Source: Candidatus Poribacteria bacterium
Lineage (GTDB): Bacteria > Poribacteria > WGA-4E > WGA-3G
Length of the DNA stretch: 39,290 nucleotides
NCBI GenBank assembly: GCA_022822275.1
Contig: JAJEBZ010000303.1
Coordinates: 1-39,290 of the forward strand
Direction of reading: 5' to 3'
The notes beneath the pieces were generated by a model, which worked only from the letters and a program-made list of their open reading frames with translations, did no database searches and had not been told where the DNA came from. Below, piece by piece: positions 1 through 8,311 of the stretch; position 1 is the first letter of the stretch, and each line of letters starts with the position of its first letter. Made by a program: the position numbers and the translations under genes.

Positions 1-1
1 T

Positions 2-112
2 ATCATGCCTGTCGCAGTTTTAATCTTAGTTTCATCCGTAACTCTAATAATTGTTTCTCTGTTTACGAAACCACCAACTACTGAAACAATCGGTAAGTTT
101 TTTGCCGATTGA
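2..112 (+). CDS. C-terminal end of a probable sodium:solute symporter (partial)
   Basis: An open frame enters from the left edge and stops at TGA 110-112, giving about 36 residues. They form a hydrophobic helix followed by the polar tail SLFTKPPTTETIGKFF. A last membrane helix followed by 'TKPP..E.L..F' is typical of the C-terminus of SSF (sodium:solute symporter) proteins, which import sugars or other solutes with Na+. Only the tail is visible, so the substrate cannot be told. It ends 56 bases before the glycosyltransferase start, on the same strand. The assignment rests on that short tail motif and on the hydrophobic segment. Confidence 0.5.
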   Translation: MMPVAVLILVSSVTLIIVSLFTKPPTTETIGKFFAD

Positions 113-168
113 TAACAAAAGGGGAGATTTGCAAGTTTACATATTTTTTCTTAGCGAAGAGTATTATT

Positions 169-1458
169 ATGAAAGTTGCTTATATAACTGCTGGAGCTGC
201 AGGCATGTATTGTGGTACCTGCATCCATGACAACACTGTCGCATCCGTTCTAAAAAAACAAGGGCATAATGTTGACCTGATTCCTACCTATACCCCTACA
301 CGAACGGACGAAGAAAATGTAAGTTTAAATCGCATATTTTATGGAGGTATTAACGTATATCTTCAACAAAAAATTTCGCTATTTCGACATACGCCTTGGG
401 TATTAGATAGAATGTTGGACAATCCGAGTTTGCTTAATGGATTGACACGTTTCAGCTCCTCAACTGATGCACGGGATTTAGGTGAGTTGACAGTCTCAAT
501 GTTACGTGCAGAGGAAGGTTACCAAAAGAAGGAATTGTCAAAATTAATTAAATGGCTGCAAACACACGACAGACCGGATATCGTATATTTGACGAATTCC
601 ATGCTGCTTGGAATGGCAAGAGAAATTAAAAAAGCATTGAATGTACCTGTCGTCTGTGCCTTGCAAGGTGAGGACATATTCCTACGAGATCTGATTGAAC
701 CTTACAAAGCGACTGCTTTATCAATGCTTGCAGAACGCGCTGCGGACGCAGATGGATTTGTCGCGCCTTGTAATTACTATGCACAATTCATGGCAGAAGC
801 GTATCTAAAAGTACCTGTTGACATGATTCACATTGTACCACTCGGATTGAATTTAGAGGGACATGGTAATGTGGTGGATAAACCGGGTCCGCCGCCTTTC
901 ATCATAGGTTATTTAGCACGTATTTGTCCCGAAAAAGGTTTGCATTTATTGGTAAATGCTTTTTATACACTGACAAAGGAGTTAGGAACAGATAACGTTG
1001 AACTACATGTCGCAGGATACCTTGGTAAAAAGGATGAACCCTATTTTGAGGAGTTGGTCAATCAGTTAGATGCATGGGGTTTATCAGATAGTTTTGTACA
1101 TCACGGAGAAGTCACACGTACTGAAAAAATTGATTTTCTCAATCGCTTACATGTATTCTCTGTTCCTACAGTTTACCGTGAATCAAAAGGGTTATCCATT
1201 TTAGAAGCCCTCGCGAATGGCGTACCAGTCGTTCAACCCAAACATGGCTCATTTCCAGAAATGATTAAAGCCACCGAGGGAGGCATTTTGGTTGATCCAG
1301 AATCCGTTGGGGCATTGGCTGAAGGAATACTCCAACTCTACAGAGATTCTGAAAGGAGAAGACACTTGGGCAAAACAGGTAAGGCAAATGTCCATCAAAA
1401 GTTTAGTGATAAACAGATCGCACAACAACTCTTAGACGTTTTCGAACAGTACATTTAG
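169..1458 (+). CDS. Family 4 glycosyltransferase (GT-B fold)
   Basis: Predicted to transfer a sugar from an activated donor to a glycan, lipid or small-molecule acceptor in the cytoplasm. The N-terminus MKVAYITAG followed by a Gly-rich stretch is the usual first strand and loop of a GT-B acceptor domain. The C-terminal half has the GT4 donor-site signature E-x7-E at about residues 338-346 (ESKGLSILE) followed by ALANGVPVV, and an earlier IGYLARICPEKGLHLL segment typical of PF00534. Length is 429 aa, normal for the family. The frame is open upstream to a TTG at 109, but ATG 169 fits the conserved N-terminus and has a weak GAAGAG site ahead of it. The acceptor is unknown. No other polysaccharide genes are adjacent. 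Confidence 0.85.
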   Translation: MKVAYITAGAAGMYCGTCIHDNTVASVLKKQGHNVDLIPTYTPTRTDEENVSLNRIFYGGINVYLQQKISLFRHTPWVLDRMLDNPSLLNGLTRFSSSTDARDLGELTVSMLRAEEGYQKKELSKLIKWLQTHDRPDIVYLTNSMLLGMAREIKKALNVPVVCALQGEDIFLRDLIEPYKATALSMLAERAADADGFVAPCNYYAQFMAEAYLKVPVDMIHIVPLGLNLEGHGNVVDKPGPPPFIIGYLARICPEKGLHLLVNAFYTLTKELGTDNVELHVAGYLGKKDEPYFEELVNQLDAWGLSDSFVHHGEVTRTEKIDFLNRLHVFSVPTVYRESKGLSILEALANGVPVVQPKHGSFPEMIKATEGGILVDPESVGALAEGILQLYRDSERRRHLGKTGKANVHQKFSDKQIAQQLLDVFEQYI

Positions 1459-1551
1459 AATTTGATTAAATCTTGTATTCTCAGTAAATAGGCATATTTC
1501 TTATGAAATAGTACAAATCTTCAGAGATTTTCTGTTAGGAGGTAAATTATT

Positions 1552-2052
1552 GTGGTAAGAACGTGGATCATTTTTGTTGTATTAACTGTCGCTGCATGGG
1601 GACTATACGGTGTTTTGCTTCATAAAGGGCAAAATGCTATGACAGATCCTACAGTGAGTGCAGAAGAGGATGCAGCACCAAGACGTTATAAAGCATTTCT
1701 TTTTGTTGGTATCGCGTACCTCTTGGTAGCAGTAATCGGTTCCGCTGTGATGCTTTACTTAACTGGTGCTGAATGGACGTTTACTGGACAAGGTGTAAAA
1801 TGGTCTTTCCTTGCAGGTGTTGTCGGTGCAATTGGTGCGTTTGGTGTATTACTTGCATTCGGCGCAAAAGGTAGACCCGCTGTTGTTATGTCTATCGTTT
1901 TCGCTGGGGCACCTATTGTGAATGCCGTCGTTGCAACCCTTTCACACCCACCCAAAGGGGGGTGGAGTGCTATCCGTTGGGAATTCATTCTTGGAATCCT
2001 GCTTGCAGCCACCGGTGGTTGCTTAGTCATGTATTTCAGACCCGAATCATAA
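1552..2052 (+). CDS. Small multi-pass membrane protein, EamA/DMT-like
   Basis: A 166-residue protein with about five hydrophobic segments (roughly residues 4-22, 48-70, 85-103, 110-130 and 143-162). It resembles half of a drug/metabolite transporter (EamA-type) protein, including a central glycine/alanine-rich helix pair (GVVGAIGAFGVLLAFGAKG). Full DMT proteins have ten helices, so this would act as a dimer or be a reduced family member. The GTG start at 1552 is fixed by a perfect AGGAGG at 1537-1542. It lies 93 bases after the glycosyltransferase and may be co-transcribed with it. The transported substrate is unknown, and family membership is inferred from hydropathy and general resemblance only. 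Confidence 0.6.
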   Translation: MVRTWIIFVVLTVAAWGLYGVLLHKGQNAMTDPTVSAEEDAAPRRYKAFLFVGIAYLLVAVIGSAVMLYLTGAEWTFTGQGVKWSFLAGVVGAIGAFGVLLAFGAKGRPAVVMSIVFAGAPIVNAVVATLSHPPKGGWSAIRWEFILGILLAATGGCLVMYFRPES

Positions 2053-2266
2053 TACACAATTAGTGCTACTGTAACCCTTTCAATATTGGCTCAACTTTTC
2101 TGATGCATACATACTAATGCTACTACGGTGTCGGCAGGACTTACCAAACTCACCGAAAATCCGTTTATGCCTTCTGCTGCATGCAACACCGTACCATCTT
2201 TATAACTTCATACTATCCTTTTCAAACTAAATTGTATCTATTACATAAGAAAAGGAGAACTTTTTC
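2053..2266. other. Intergenic region with a closing stem (2124-2131 / 2186-2193)
   Basis: This 214-base gap before the sigma-factor gene contains no convincing ORF. TACGGTGT at 2124-2131 is the exact reverse complement of ACACCGTA at 2186-2193 and could close a roughly 70-nt structured RNA or the 5' leader of the sigma gene. I do not recognise a known riboswitch in the enclosed sequence. Confidence 0.3.
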
Positions 2267-2851
2267 ATGAACGCAGTTGAGTTGAAAGATGTAGACGATG
2301 CCGAACTAATAATTGCAGTGTTGGCAGGGAATCTCAAAGCATTCGATGAATTGGTCTTTCGCTATCAGCGCGCCATGCTAACTGTCGCACAACAAATCGT
2401 ACGTAATCCAGCAGATGCAGAAGACATTGTGCAAGATGCTTTTCTTTTGGCATTTGAAGCACTACCCCAGCTCGAAAATCTGGAACGGTTCGGTTCTTGG
2501 CTCTATTCAATTACGCGAAACCGTGCATTGCGTTTTATGAAAAAAGCAAAGAGAATTCAACTACATGAAGATGAAGATGCAGAATTACAAATACAGGCGA
2601 ACCCAACTTCTACTGACCCAGCACAAATATTAGAACGACAATCCACCCAGCAAATTGTACAAGATGCAATCACATCACTACCATCAGAATTCCAAGAAGT
2701 TATCAAACTCTATTATTGGGTAGAAATGCCACAGAAACGTATCGCAGAATTTCTATCGCTACCCCTAACTACAGTAAAATGGCGACTTCACAAAGCAAAA
2801 GATTTGCTAAAGTCACTATTAGAAAAACGTGGGTATGAAAATGTGTTATAG
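2267..2851 (+). CDS. ECF-type RNA polymerase sigma factor
   Basis: Directs RNA polymerase to a dedicated set of promoters. The 194-aa protein has the standard two-domain layout. Sigma-70 region 2 spans about residues 20-95 (FDELVFRYQRAMLTVAQQIV, then NPADAEDIVQDAFLLAF and the SWLYSITRNRALRFMKK helix). Region 4 spans about residues 130-185 (ITSLPSEFQEVIKLYYWVEM, then the HTH IAEFLSLPLTTVKWRLHKAKDLL). The start ATG 2267 has an AAGGAGA site 8-9 bases upstream. The next gene, 62 bases downstream, is a DUF4097 protein, so the two are probably one transcription unit. No zinc-finger or single-helix anti-sigma factor is adjacent, so the control mechanism is open. Confidence 0.93.
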   Translation: MNAVELKDVDDAELIIAVLAGNLKAFDELVFRYQRAMLTVAQQIVRNPADAEDIVQDAFLLAFEALPQLENLERFGSWLYSITRNRALRFMKKAKRIQLHEDEDAELQIQANPTSTDPAQILERQSTQQIVQDAITSLPSEFQEVIKLYYWVEMPQKRIAEFLSLPLTTVKWRLHKAKDLLKSLLEKRGYENVL

Positions 2852-2913
2852 CACAAGGTAGTTCGCTGCTTAAAATTTGACAATTGAACATACAACATAT
2901 TGAGGTATCTCAC

Positions 2914-4296
2914 ATGGAACAGGAACGACAACAAGAACTTCGAGGGCTTTTTCAGATGCTTGAGCAAACCGCTGAAATTGCTGAGGACGCACTATTAACA
3001 GAGACCTATAACAATAGCGAAGGCAGATGTATTTCACAATTCAATAAAGTTCTGAAACGTCTGAATGAGTTAAACGCTGTACCAAAAGACCTTTTTGATC
3101 CATTAGAAACGGATTCCAAATTTAGCGAAATCAGTATCGCCTGTAATCATCTTGCTGCATATCTCAGTGAAGGGTTAGGATTATCCTCCAATTTGAAGGG
3201 AATGATGACCAACCTTCTTGGGAAAAAATTCATTGACGACATCAGTGAAGAGTTGAAAGAGGGGAGTATAGGCGAGTTAATTCGCAATGCAATGCCAGAG
3301 TTCTTGACAGAAACTAAACTGGACGACATCAATGAATCGTTTAATGTGAGTCCTGATGGTAAGTTGATACTTGATACAGATTTCGGCACAATTGATGTTC
3401 ACACATCTGATAGAAATGTAATTAATGTTATCGTCAGTCGTTCAGCTCAATTAAGGACTGATAGGCAGGCAGCTCAAATTCTCAAAGATTTTCAAGTAGA
3501 CTTTAAACAAAAAGAAAATAACTTACATATAAATGGTACTTTCATTGAGGGGAAACAGTACCGGCGAAAGACATCCGACCGATTAGATATACACTTTAAA
3601 ATTATAGTTCCTCAGATATTTCAAGGTGTCTTCTTGAAAACTGCTGGTGGGGATATTTCTGTTGAAGATATAAACGGAACGATTCAAAGTCATACGAATA
3701 CCGGTGATCTTCAATTTGAAAATACTACTGGACCCCTCATTGGGCATACTCGGAATGGTAATATCCGTTTGACAAAGTGTAACGGAAATACACATGTTGA
3801 ATCATTACGCGGCAATATTGAAATAAAAGAAAATAACGGTGCTATTGATGCGACTACATCAAGTGGAAACGTACGATGTTCTGATGTCGTTGGTACAATC
3901 AATGTAGAAACATCCGGTGGAAGTATCAAACTCTTGCGTTGTAAAGGACAAGCACATGTTGAGACTTTAGGTGGTAATATAGACCTACAAAACAAAGGTT
4001 CTGTTACTGCCAAGACTTTTGGTGGCTCAATCAAAGCAGATATATTAGGAAAACTCAAAGAAGATTCAATCTTAGAATCATCTGGAGGGGACATCACTGT
4101 GTCACTTAACTCGGACATACAAGCAAGAGTTGATGCTAAGAGTAGTGGTGGCAAGGTATTTTCAGATCTACCAAAAGTGAAGGTTACCCAATCTTCTCCT
4201 CATACAAATCAAATGAATGTAATCCTGAATGCTGACGGACCTCTCCTAAAACTCCGAAGTATCGGTGGAGATATACATTTAAAATGTCAAAACTGA
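2914..4296 (+). CDS. DUF4097 beta-repeat protein downstream of ECF sigma factor
   Basis: A 460-aa protein with a helical N-terminal part (about 1-130) and a long C-terminal region (about 140-460) of short repeated strands with GG/SGG/NG turns (AGGDISVEDINGTI, TSGGSIKLLRCKG, SSGGDITVSLNSD). This is the pattern of the DUF4097/'putative adhesin' family and suggests a right-handed beta-solenoid. There is no signal peptide or membrane helix, so it appears cytoplasmic. An upstream TTG at 2884 is in frame, but ATG 2914 has GAGG at 2902-2905 and is preferred. Adjacent DUF4097 and ECF sigma genes are common in several phyla, which suggests sensing or regulatory linkage. The molecular function is unknown. 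Confidence 0.75.
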   Translation: MEQERQQELRGLFQMLEQTAEIAEDALLTETYNNSEGRCISQFNKVLKRLNELNAVPKDLFDPLETDSKFSEISIACNHLAAYLSEGLGLSSNLKGMMTNLLGKKFIDDISEELKEGSIGELIRNAMPEFLTETKLDDINESFNVSPDGKLILDTDFGTIDVHTSDRNVINVIVSRSAQLRTDRQAAQILKDFQVDFKQKENNLHINGTFIEGKQYRRKTSDRLDIHFKIIVPQIFQGVFLKTAGGDISVEDINGTIQSHTNTGDLQFENTTGPLIGHTRNGNIRLTKCNGNTHVESLRGNIEIKENNGAIDATTSSGNVRCSDVVGTINVETSGGSIKLLRCKGQAHVETLGGNIDLQNKGSVTAKTFGGSIKADILGKLKEDSILESSGGDITVSLNSDIQARVDAKSSGGKVFSDLPKVKVTQSSPHTNQMNVILNADGPLLKLRSIGGDIHLKCQN

Positions 4297-4320
4297 CATA
4301 ATTCACCTTTTAAATTTTCC

Positions 4321-4350
4321 TTGCTTAATATATAGTTACTTTGCTATAAT
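4321..4350 (+). promoter_or_regulatory. Sigma-70-type promoter of the sugar ABC importer
   Basis: TTGCTT at 4321-4326 and a perfect TATAAT at 4345-4350 are separated by 18 bases. Transcription would start near 4357 and leave a leader of about 90 nt before the binding-protein start at 4446. Confidence 0.6.
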
Positions 4351-4445
4351 GATTGTCAAATATGGATTCGTCTGATCGTTCATGTATTCTAAATTGAACG
4401 TTGGTATAGATTAAATGCGTTACAGAATCAAAAGGAGTTACAGCA

Positions 4446-5816
4446 ATGAAACGTTTTTGTATAATGATTGTTCTCGCGTTGTTAGTTGTTATGGGTTGCG
4501 ACAATAAAAAGGAAGAGGAAGAAAAAGCTAAACCAGAAGACGCACAGATTTCTCCTCAAGAAGGCACGCAAGAATCGTTAAGAATTGCCTGGGCTGAATG
4601 GAACCCAGCAGATTATTTAGAAGAACTCTCTAAAGACTTTACCAGTGATACTGGTATAAACGTTGAAGTCGTACAGATTCCATGGGAAAGTTTCCAAAGT
4701 GAAATCTCCGTAGCATTTGTCGGAAAAAGCTCTAATTATGACATCGTAATAGGTGACAGTCAATGGTTAGGTATGAACTCTGTCGGAGGACACTACGTTG
4801 ATATGACCGACTGGATTAATGAAAATATTGACGTGGCATCCATCTACGGACCCGCAATGACAGCTTTTGCAGAATACCCAAAAGGTAGTGGAAAATACTG
4901 GGCATTACCCGCTGAAGTCGATGCCGCAGGATATGTCTATCGGAAAGACCTATTTGAAGATCCAAAAGAGATGGAGGCATTCCAAGAGAAATACGGGTAT
5001 GCACTTGCACCACCAAAAACCTATAAGGAACTTCGTGACATAGCCGAATTCTTTACACGCAAAGATAAAGATCTCTACGGCATCGCAACATGGTACAGCA
5101 ATTCTTACGATGGAATCACGATGGGATTCCAGCAGGTCATGTGGAGTTTTGGCGGCTCCTATGGGGACACTGAAACCTATAAAGTTGATGGTCATATCAA
5201 TAGCGAAGATTCAGTCAAAGCTCTTGAATATTATAAAGATTTACTAAAATTTGCCCCACCTGACGCACCAAATTACTATTGGCAAGAAACATCAGATGCC
5301 TATAAAGCAGGAAAAGTTGCTATGGCAATGAACTATTTCGCATTTTTTCCTGGGATCGTTGATCCTGAAGAAAATGCTAACTATCATGATAAGAGCGGGT
5401 TCTTCGTTGCACCAGCTGGACCAAAAGGGCACTATATCAGTATTGGTGGACAGGGAATGTCAATCTCTACTTACTCCAAAAAGCAAGATATCGCCAAGCA
5501 ATATCTAAAATGGTTTATGCAGAAACCTGTTCAAGAAAAATGGGCAAAACTGGGTGGCTTCACACCAGTTAAAGAAATTTTGGAATCGGACGCTTTCAAG
5601 ACAGCCACGCCATATAACGAAGCGTTCGCTGCGAGTTTTCCGTATCTACGAGATTTCTGGGCAGTTCCTGAATATGCCGAACTATTAGCCGAATGTCAGA
5701 CTAATTGGAGTGCAGCTGTCACTGGACAAAAATCTCCTAAGGAAGCTCTTGATGCTATAGCAAAAAAACATGAGGAAATCTTTGCAGCGGCAAAGATGGA
5801 AAGCACAGAAGAATGA
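4446..5816 (+). CDS. Carbohydrate ABC transporter substrate-binding lipoprotein
   Basis: Captures a sugar or sugar-like ligand outside the inner membrane and hands it to the permeases encoded next. Residues 1-18 are a lipoprotein signal peptide ending in the lipobox VVMGC (lipidated Cys18), followed by a charged Lys/Glu linker. The rest is a family-1 extracellular solute-binding fold: LRIAWAEWNPADYLEELSKDF, then a hinge region, then GGQGMSISTYSKKQDIAKQYLKWF near residue 340, a hallmark of sugar-binding members (MalE/UgpB-like). Length is 456 aa, normal. ATG 4446 has an AAGGAG site. Its own promoter lies at 4321-4350. The ligand cannot be read from the sequence. Confidence 0.9.
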   Translation: MKRFCIMIVLALLVVMGCDNKKEEEEKAKPEDAQISPQEGTQESLRIAWAEWNPADYLEELSKDFTSDTGINVEVVQIPWESFQSEISVAFVGKSSNYDIVIGDSQWLGMNSVGGHYVDMTDWINENIDVASIYGPAMTAFAEYPKGSGKYWALPAEVDAAGYVYRKDLFEDPKEMEAFQEKYGYALAPPKTYKELRDIAEFFTRKDKDLYGIATWYSNSYDGITMGFQQVMWSFGGSYGDTETYKVDGHINSEDSVKALEYYKDLLKFAPPDAPNYYWQETSDAYKAGKVAMAMNYFAFFPGIVDPEENANYHDKSGFFVAPAGPKGHYISIGGQGMSISTYSKKQDIAKQYLKWFMQKPVQEKWAKLGGFTPVKEILESDAFKTATPYNEAFAASFPYLRDFWAVPEYAELLAECQTNWSAAVTGQKSPKEALDAIAKKHEEIFAAAKMESTEE

Positions 5817-5853
5817 TAAATTTGTGTTCATGTAAAATATAAATCGAAATCTC

Positions 5854-5890
5854 AGCAGGTTGGGTTTTGCTATGCTTTATCCAACCTACT
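5854..5890 (+). terminator. Stem-loop between binding-protein and permease genes
   Basis: AGCAGGTTGG at 5854-5863 pairs with CCAACCTACT at 5881-5890 with one mismatch, leaving a 17-nt loop. There is no T-tract, so it is more likely an attenuator or mRNA-stabilising hairpin than a full terminator. Such a hairpin after the binding-protein gene would let that gene be expressed more than the permeases. Confidence 0.45.
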
Positions 5891-5982
5891 CAATACAGTC
5901 TTAACGTGCAACTTCCAAATGAAACTACCTTATGGAGATAGGAAAAATCCCATTAATTTGATATATGCACGAACAGTAAAAT

Positions 5983-6915
5983 ATGCAAATCAACCGTTTC
6001 TCACGTGGGATGAGCGATTACCAATTGAAGATGGCATTTATCATGCCAACGATGATCTTGCTCATCTTGATGAACATTTTTCCTCTCTTGTGGTCACTTT
6101 TCCTGAGTTTCTACCGTTACAAAGTTTCCATACCAACAGTACCACCAAAATATATCGGTCTGCGTAACTATTCAGATCTTTTCACTGATCCAGCAATTTG
6201 GGGTTATTTTCGTACAACTGCCTATTTTGTCCTTTTAGCTGTAACTGCACAATTTTTCATAGGGTTTGGATTAGCTCTCTTACTAAACCGCGAATTTCCT
6301 GCTAAAGGGCTGGTTACGACGCTGCTGCTGCTGCCGATGATGTTATCACCTGTGGTCGTTGGTCTATTTTGGCGGTTTATTCTTTTGTCAGATAACGCTG
6401 GATTGCTAAATTATCTTTTGAGTCCGATTCTGAATTTACCAATACTAAGATCTATCTTTGACCCGCCTATTGAGTGGACAACTAACCCGAAGATAGCAAT
6501 GTTAGCTGTCGTTATCGTTGACACCTGGATGTGGTCACCATTTATGATGTTAATTGCGTTAGCAGGATTGAGTGCTATACCGAAATATCTGTATGAAGCC
6601 GCAGATGTAGACAGAGCTTCCGCATGGTTTAAATTTCGTTGGATTACACTGCCGTTGGTATCTCCACTTCTCCTTATAGCCCTTTTGTTCCGAACGATGG
6701 ACGCTTTTAAAATGTTTGATATTGTCTATGTATTGACATACCGAGGTGGTCCTGGGAACGCGACAGAAACCGTCTCAATGAATCTATACAAACTCGCTTT
6801 TGAGAATTACAACACCGGAAAAGCGTGCGCAATGGCATATATTCTACTCATCATTATCGTCGCACTCAGCAACATTTACGTTAAATACCTTAACCGTGTG
6901 AAAGGAGAAACTTAA
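5983..6915 (+). CDS. ABC transporter permease, MalF/UgpA-like
   Basis: One of two inner-membrane subunits of the sugar importer. The 310-aa protein has six predicted membrane helices. It carries the cytoplasmic EAA loop that docks to the ATPase (YEAADVDRASAWFKFRWITLPL, around residues 205-226), typical of the MalF/UgpA branch, where the conserved glycine is replaced by arginine here. The N-terminus before helix 1 is short, without the large periplasmic P2 loop of E. coli MalF. The start is either ATG 5983 or ATG 6010, and neither has a strong ribosome site. It lies 6 bases upstream of the second permease gene, so the two are co-translated. Confidence 0.9.
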   Translation: MQINRFSRGMSDYQLKMAFIMPTMILLILMNIFPLLWSLFLSFYRYKVSIPTVPPKYIGLRNYSDLFTDPAIWGYFRTTAYFVLLAVTAQFFIGFGLALLLNREFPAKGLVTTLLLLPMMLSPVVVGLFWRFILLSDNAGLLNYLLSPILNLPILRSIFDPPIEWTTNPKIAMLAVVIVDTWMWSPFMMLIALAGLSAIPKYLYEAADVDRASAWFKFRWITLPLVSPLLLIALLFRTMDAFKMFDIVYVLTYRGGPGNATETVSMNLYKLAFENYNTGKACAMAYILLIIIVALSNIYVKYLNRVKGET

Positions 6916-6921
6916 ATTTAA

Positions 6922-8223
6922 ATGGTAACCAATTCAATAAAGAAGTTTTTTAGATCGCAGAAAAAAATAAATATCATAAATAGAACAAGAAAGTTATTTA
7001 GATTACTCCTCATCATACTGTTTATCGTGTTAATAGTTTTCGTTGTAATCTCCTATATACTACCGATATTCTATATTCTTATTACATCGTTGAAGACGCC
7101 AGCAGATATTAACACACAAGTTCCCAAGTTTTTCTTTAACATCTCAATGGACAACTATAAAAAGTTGATGCCTGAAGGAAATACACCAATCGTAACATAT
7201 CTCCTTATCGGGCAGACATTGTTCGGACTGATATTCTTTGTAATTTTCTCTTTTATAAATGTCTCCCTACTGCACCGCGTGTCGGTTCGTAATATCGGGA
7301 TTTTTTGGAACTTACTTTTTATTGCCACGTGTATCTTCGGTTTTATCAGCACAGAACCACACCCTCGTTTACAATCAGATATAAGGTACTACTTTTTCTT
7401 CTTAGTTATATGTTCTGTCGCTGCTTATCTGTTGTTAGTCCCCTGGAAGAGAAAACCGTATTCTGCTTCTATTTCTACCAGTGGAAACGTGATGCTAAAC
7501 AAGAAAGAAAACCTTGCATTCATTATTCCTGTTATTTTTGCTACAATTGGCACCTGCATTGTTTTGGCAAACGGGGGATCAAAATTTTACTATCAACTAC
7601 TGAACAGTATTATCATCGGTGGTGGCAGCACAGTACTTGCTGTCGGTTTAGGTACTATTGCTGCTTATGCGTTTTCTCGGTTTGATATTGCTGGTAAGAA
7701 CGATCTTCTATTTTTTATTCTAAGCACACGAATGCTTCCCCCGGTTGTTGTGGTAATTCCAATCTATCTCATGTATCGAGCAATTGGGCTACGAGATACA
7801 CACTTTGGATTGATCCTGCTCTACACGACTTTCAACGTTTCGTTTGCTGTGTGGCTCATGAAGGGCTTTATTGACGAAATACCAAGGGAATACGAGGATG
7901 CTGCACTTGTTGATGGGTACACACGTTTTCAAACTTTCCTCAAAGTTGTCTTGCCACAGTCTGTAACAGGAATCGCAGCAACTGCGGTTTTCTGTCTGAT
8001 AACAGCATGGAACGAATTCGCATTTGCGCTTGTCCTCACTGAAACCGGAGGTATAGCCGCAACTGTTCCTCGTTCTATTACAAGTGCTACAGGTTCTGCA
8101 GGCATGGACTGGGGAAAAATCGCTGCATCAACTTTCATTTTTCTGCTGCCAGTTGCCATTTTCACTTTTCTGATGCGCAGCCACCTACTACGCGGTGTTA
8201 CGTTCGGAGCTGTGAAGAAATAG
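6922..8223 (+). CDS. ABC transporter permease, MalG/UgpE-like, with large membrane insertion
   Basis: The second permease of the sugar importer. At 433 aa it is about 140 residues longer than usual (270-300). The start (a helix followed by SLKTPADI and FNISMDNYKKL) and the C-terminal half (LLNSIIIGGGSTVLAVGLGTIAAYAFSRF, then EAA loop YEDAALVDGYTRFQTFLKVV) are standard. Between about residues 95 and 218 an extra segment with four hydrophobic helices separates NYKKL from the LLNS helix, which are normally close together. No ATPase gene follows, so a shared MsmX/UgpC-type ATPase encoded elsewhere probably powers the importer. Confidence 0.88.
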   Translation: MVTNSIKKFFRSQKKINIINRTRKLFRLLLIILFIVLIVFVVISYILPIFYILITSLKTPADINTQVPKFFFNISMDNYKKLMPEGNTPIVTYLLIGQTLFGLIFFVIFSFINVSLLHRVSVRNIGIFWNLLFIATCIFGFISTEPHPRLQSDIRYYFFFLVICSVAAYLLLVPWKRKPYSASISTSGNVMLNKKENLAFIIPVIFATIGTCIVLANGGSKFYYQLLNSIIIGGGSTVLAVGLGTIAAYAFSRFDIAGKNDLLFFILSTRMLPPVVVVIPIYLMYRAIGLRDTHFGLILLYTTFNVSFAVWLMKGFIDEIPREYEDAALVDGYTRFQTFLKVVLPQSVTGIAATAVFCLITAWNEFAFALVLTETGGIAATVPRSITSATGSAGMDWGKIAASTFIFLLPVAIFTFLMRSHLLRGVTFGAVKK

Positions 8224-8225
8224 GC

Positions 8226-8242
8226 ACTGCTTTAATAGCAGT
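8226..8242 (+). terminator. Short hairpin after the permease genes
   Basis: ACTGCT (8226-8231) and AGCAGT (8237-8242) form a perfect 6-bp stem with a TTAAT loop directly after the permease stop codon. The T-run behind it is poor, so termination is uncertain. Confidence 0.35.
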
Positions 8243-8311
8243 TCTATCCACACTTTCCACGATAAAATTGTCAAATGCGCATCCATAATTGTGTATATAT
8301 GGAGGTAATAG

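Noticed and set aside
3711-4154. 147-codon minus-strand frame inside the DUF4097 gene
   Set aside because: It is the mirror of the regular beta-repeat coding pattern in the + strand gene. The + frame has domain features and this one does not.
5919-6167. 82-codon + strand frame before the first permease
   Set aside because: It overlaps the permease start in another frame and has a composition unlike a protein of the operon. The permease frame is clearly the coding one.
8268-8297. TTGTCA-18-TGTATA as a promoter for the PcfJ-like gene
   Set aside because: The predicted transcript start would fall on or behind the GGAGGT ribosome site at 8301-8306, so it could not produce a normally translated mRNA.
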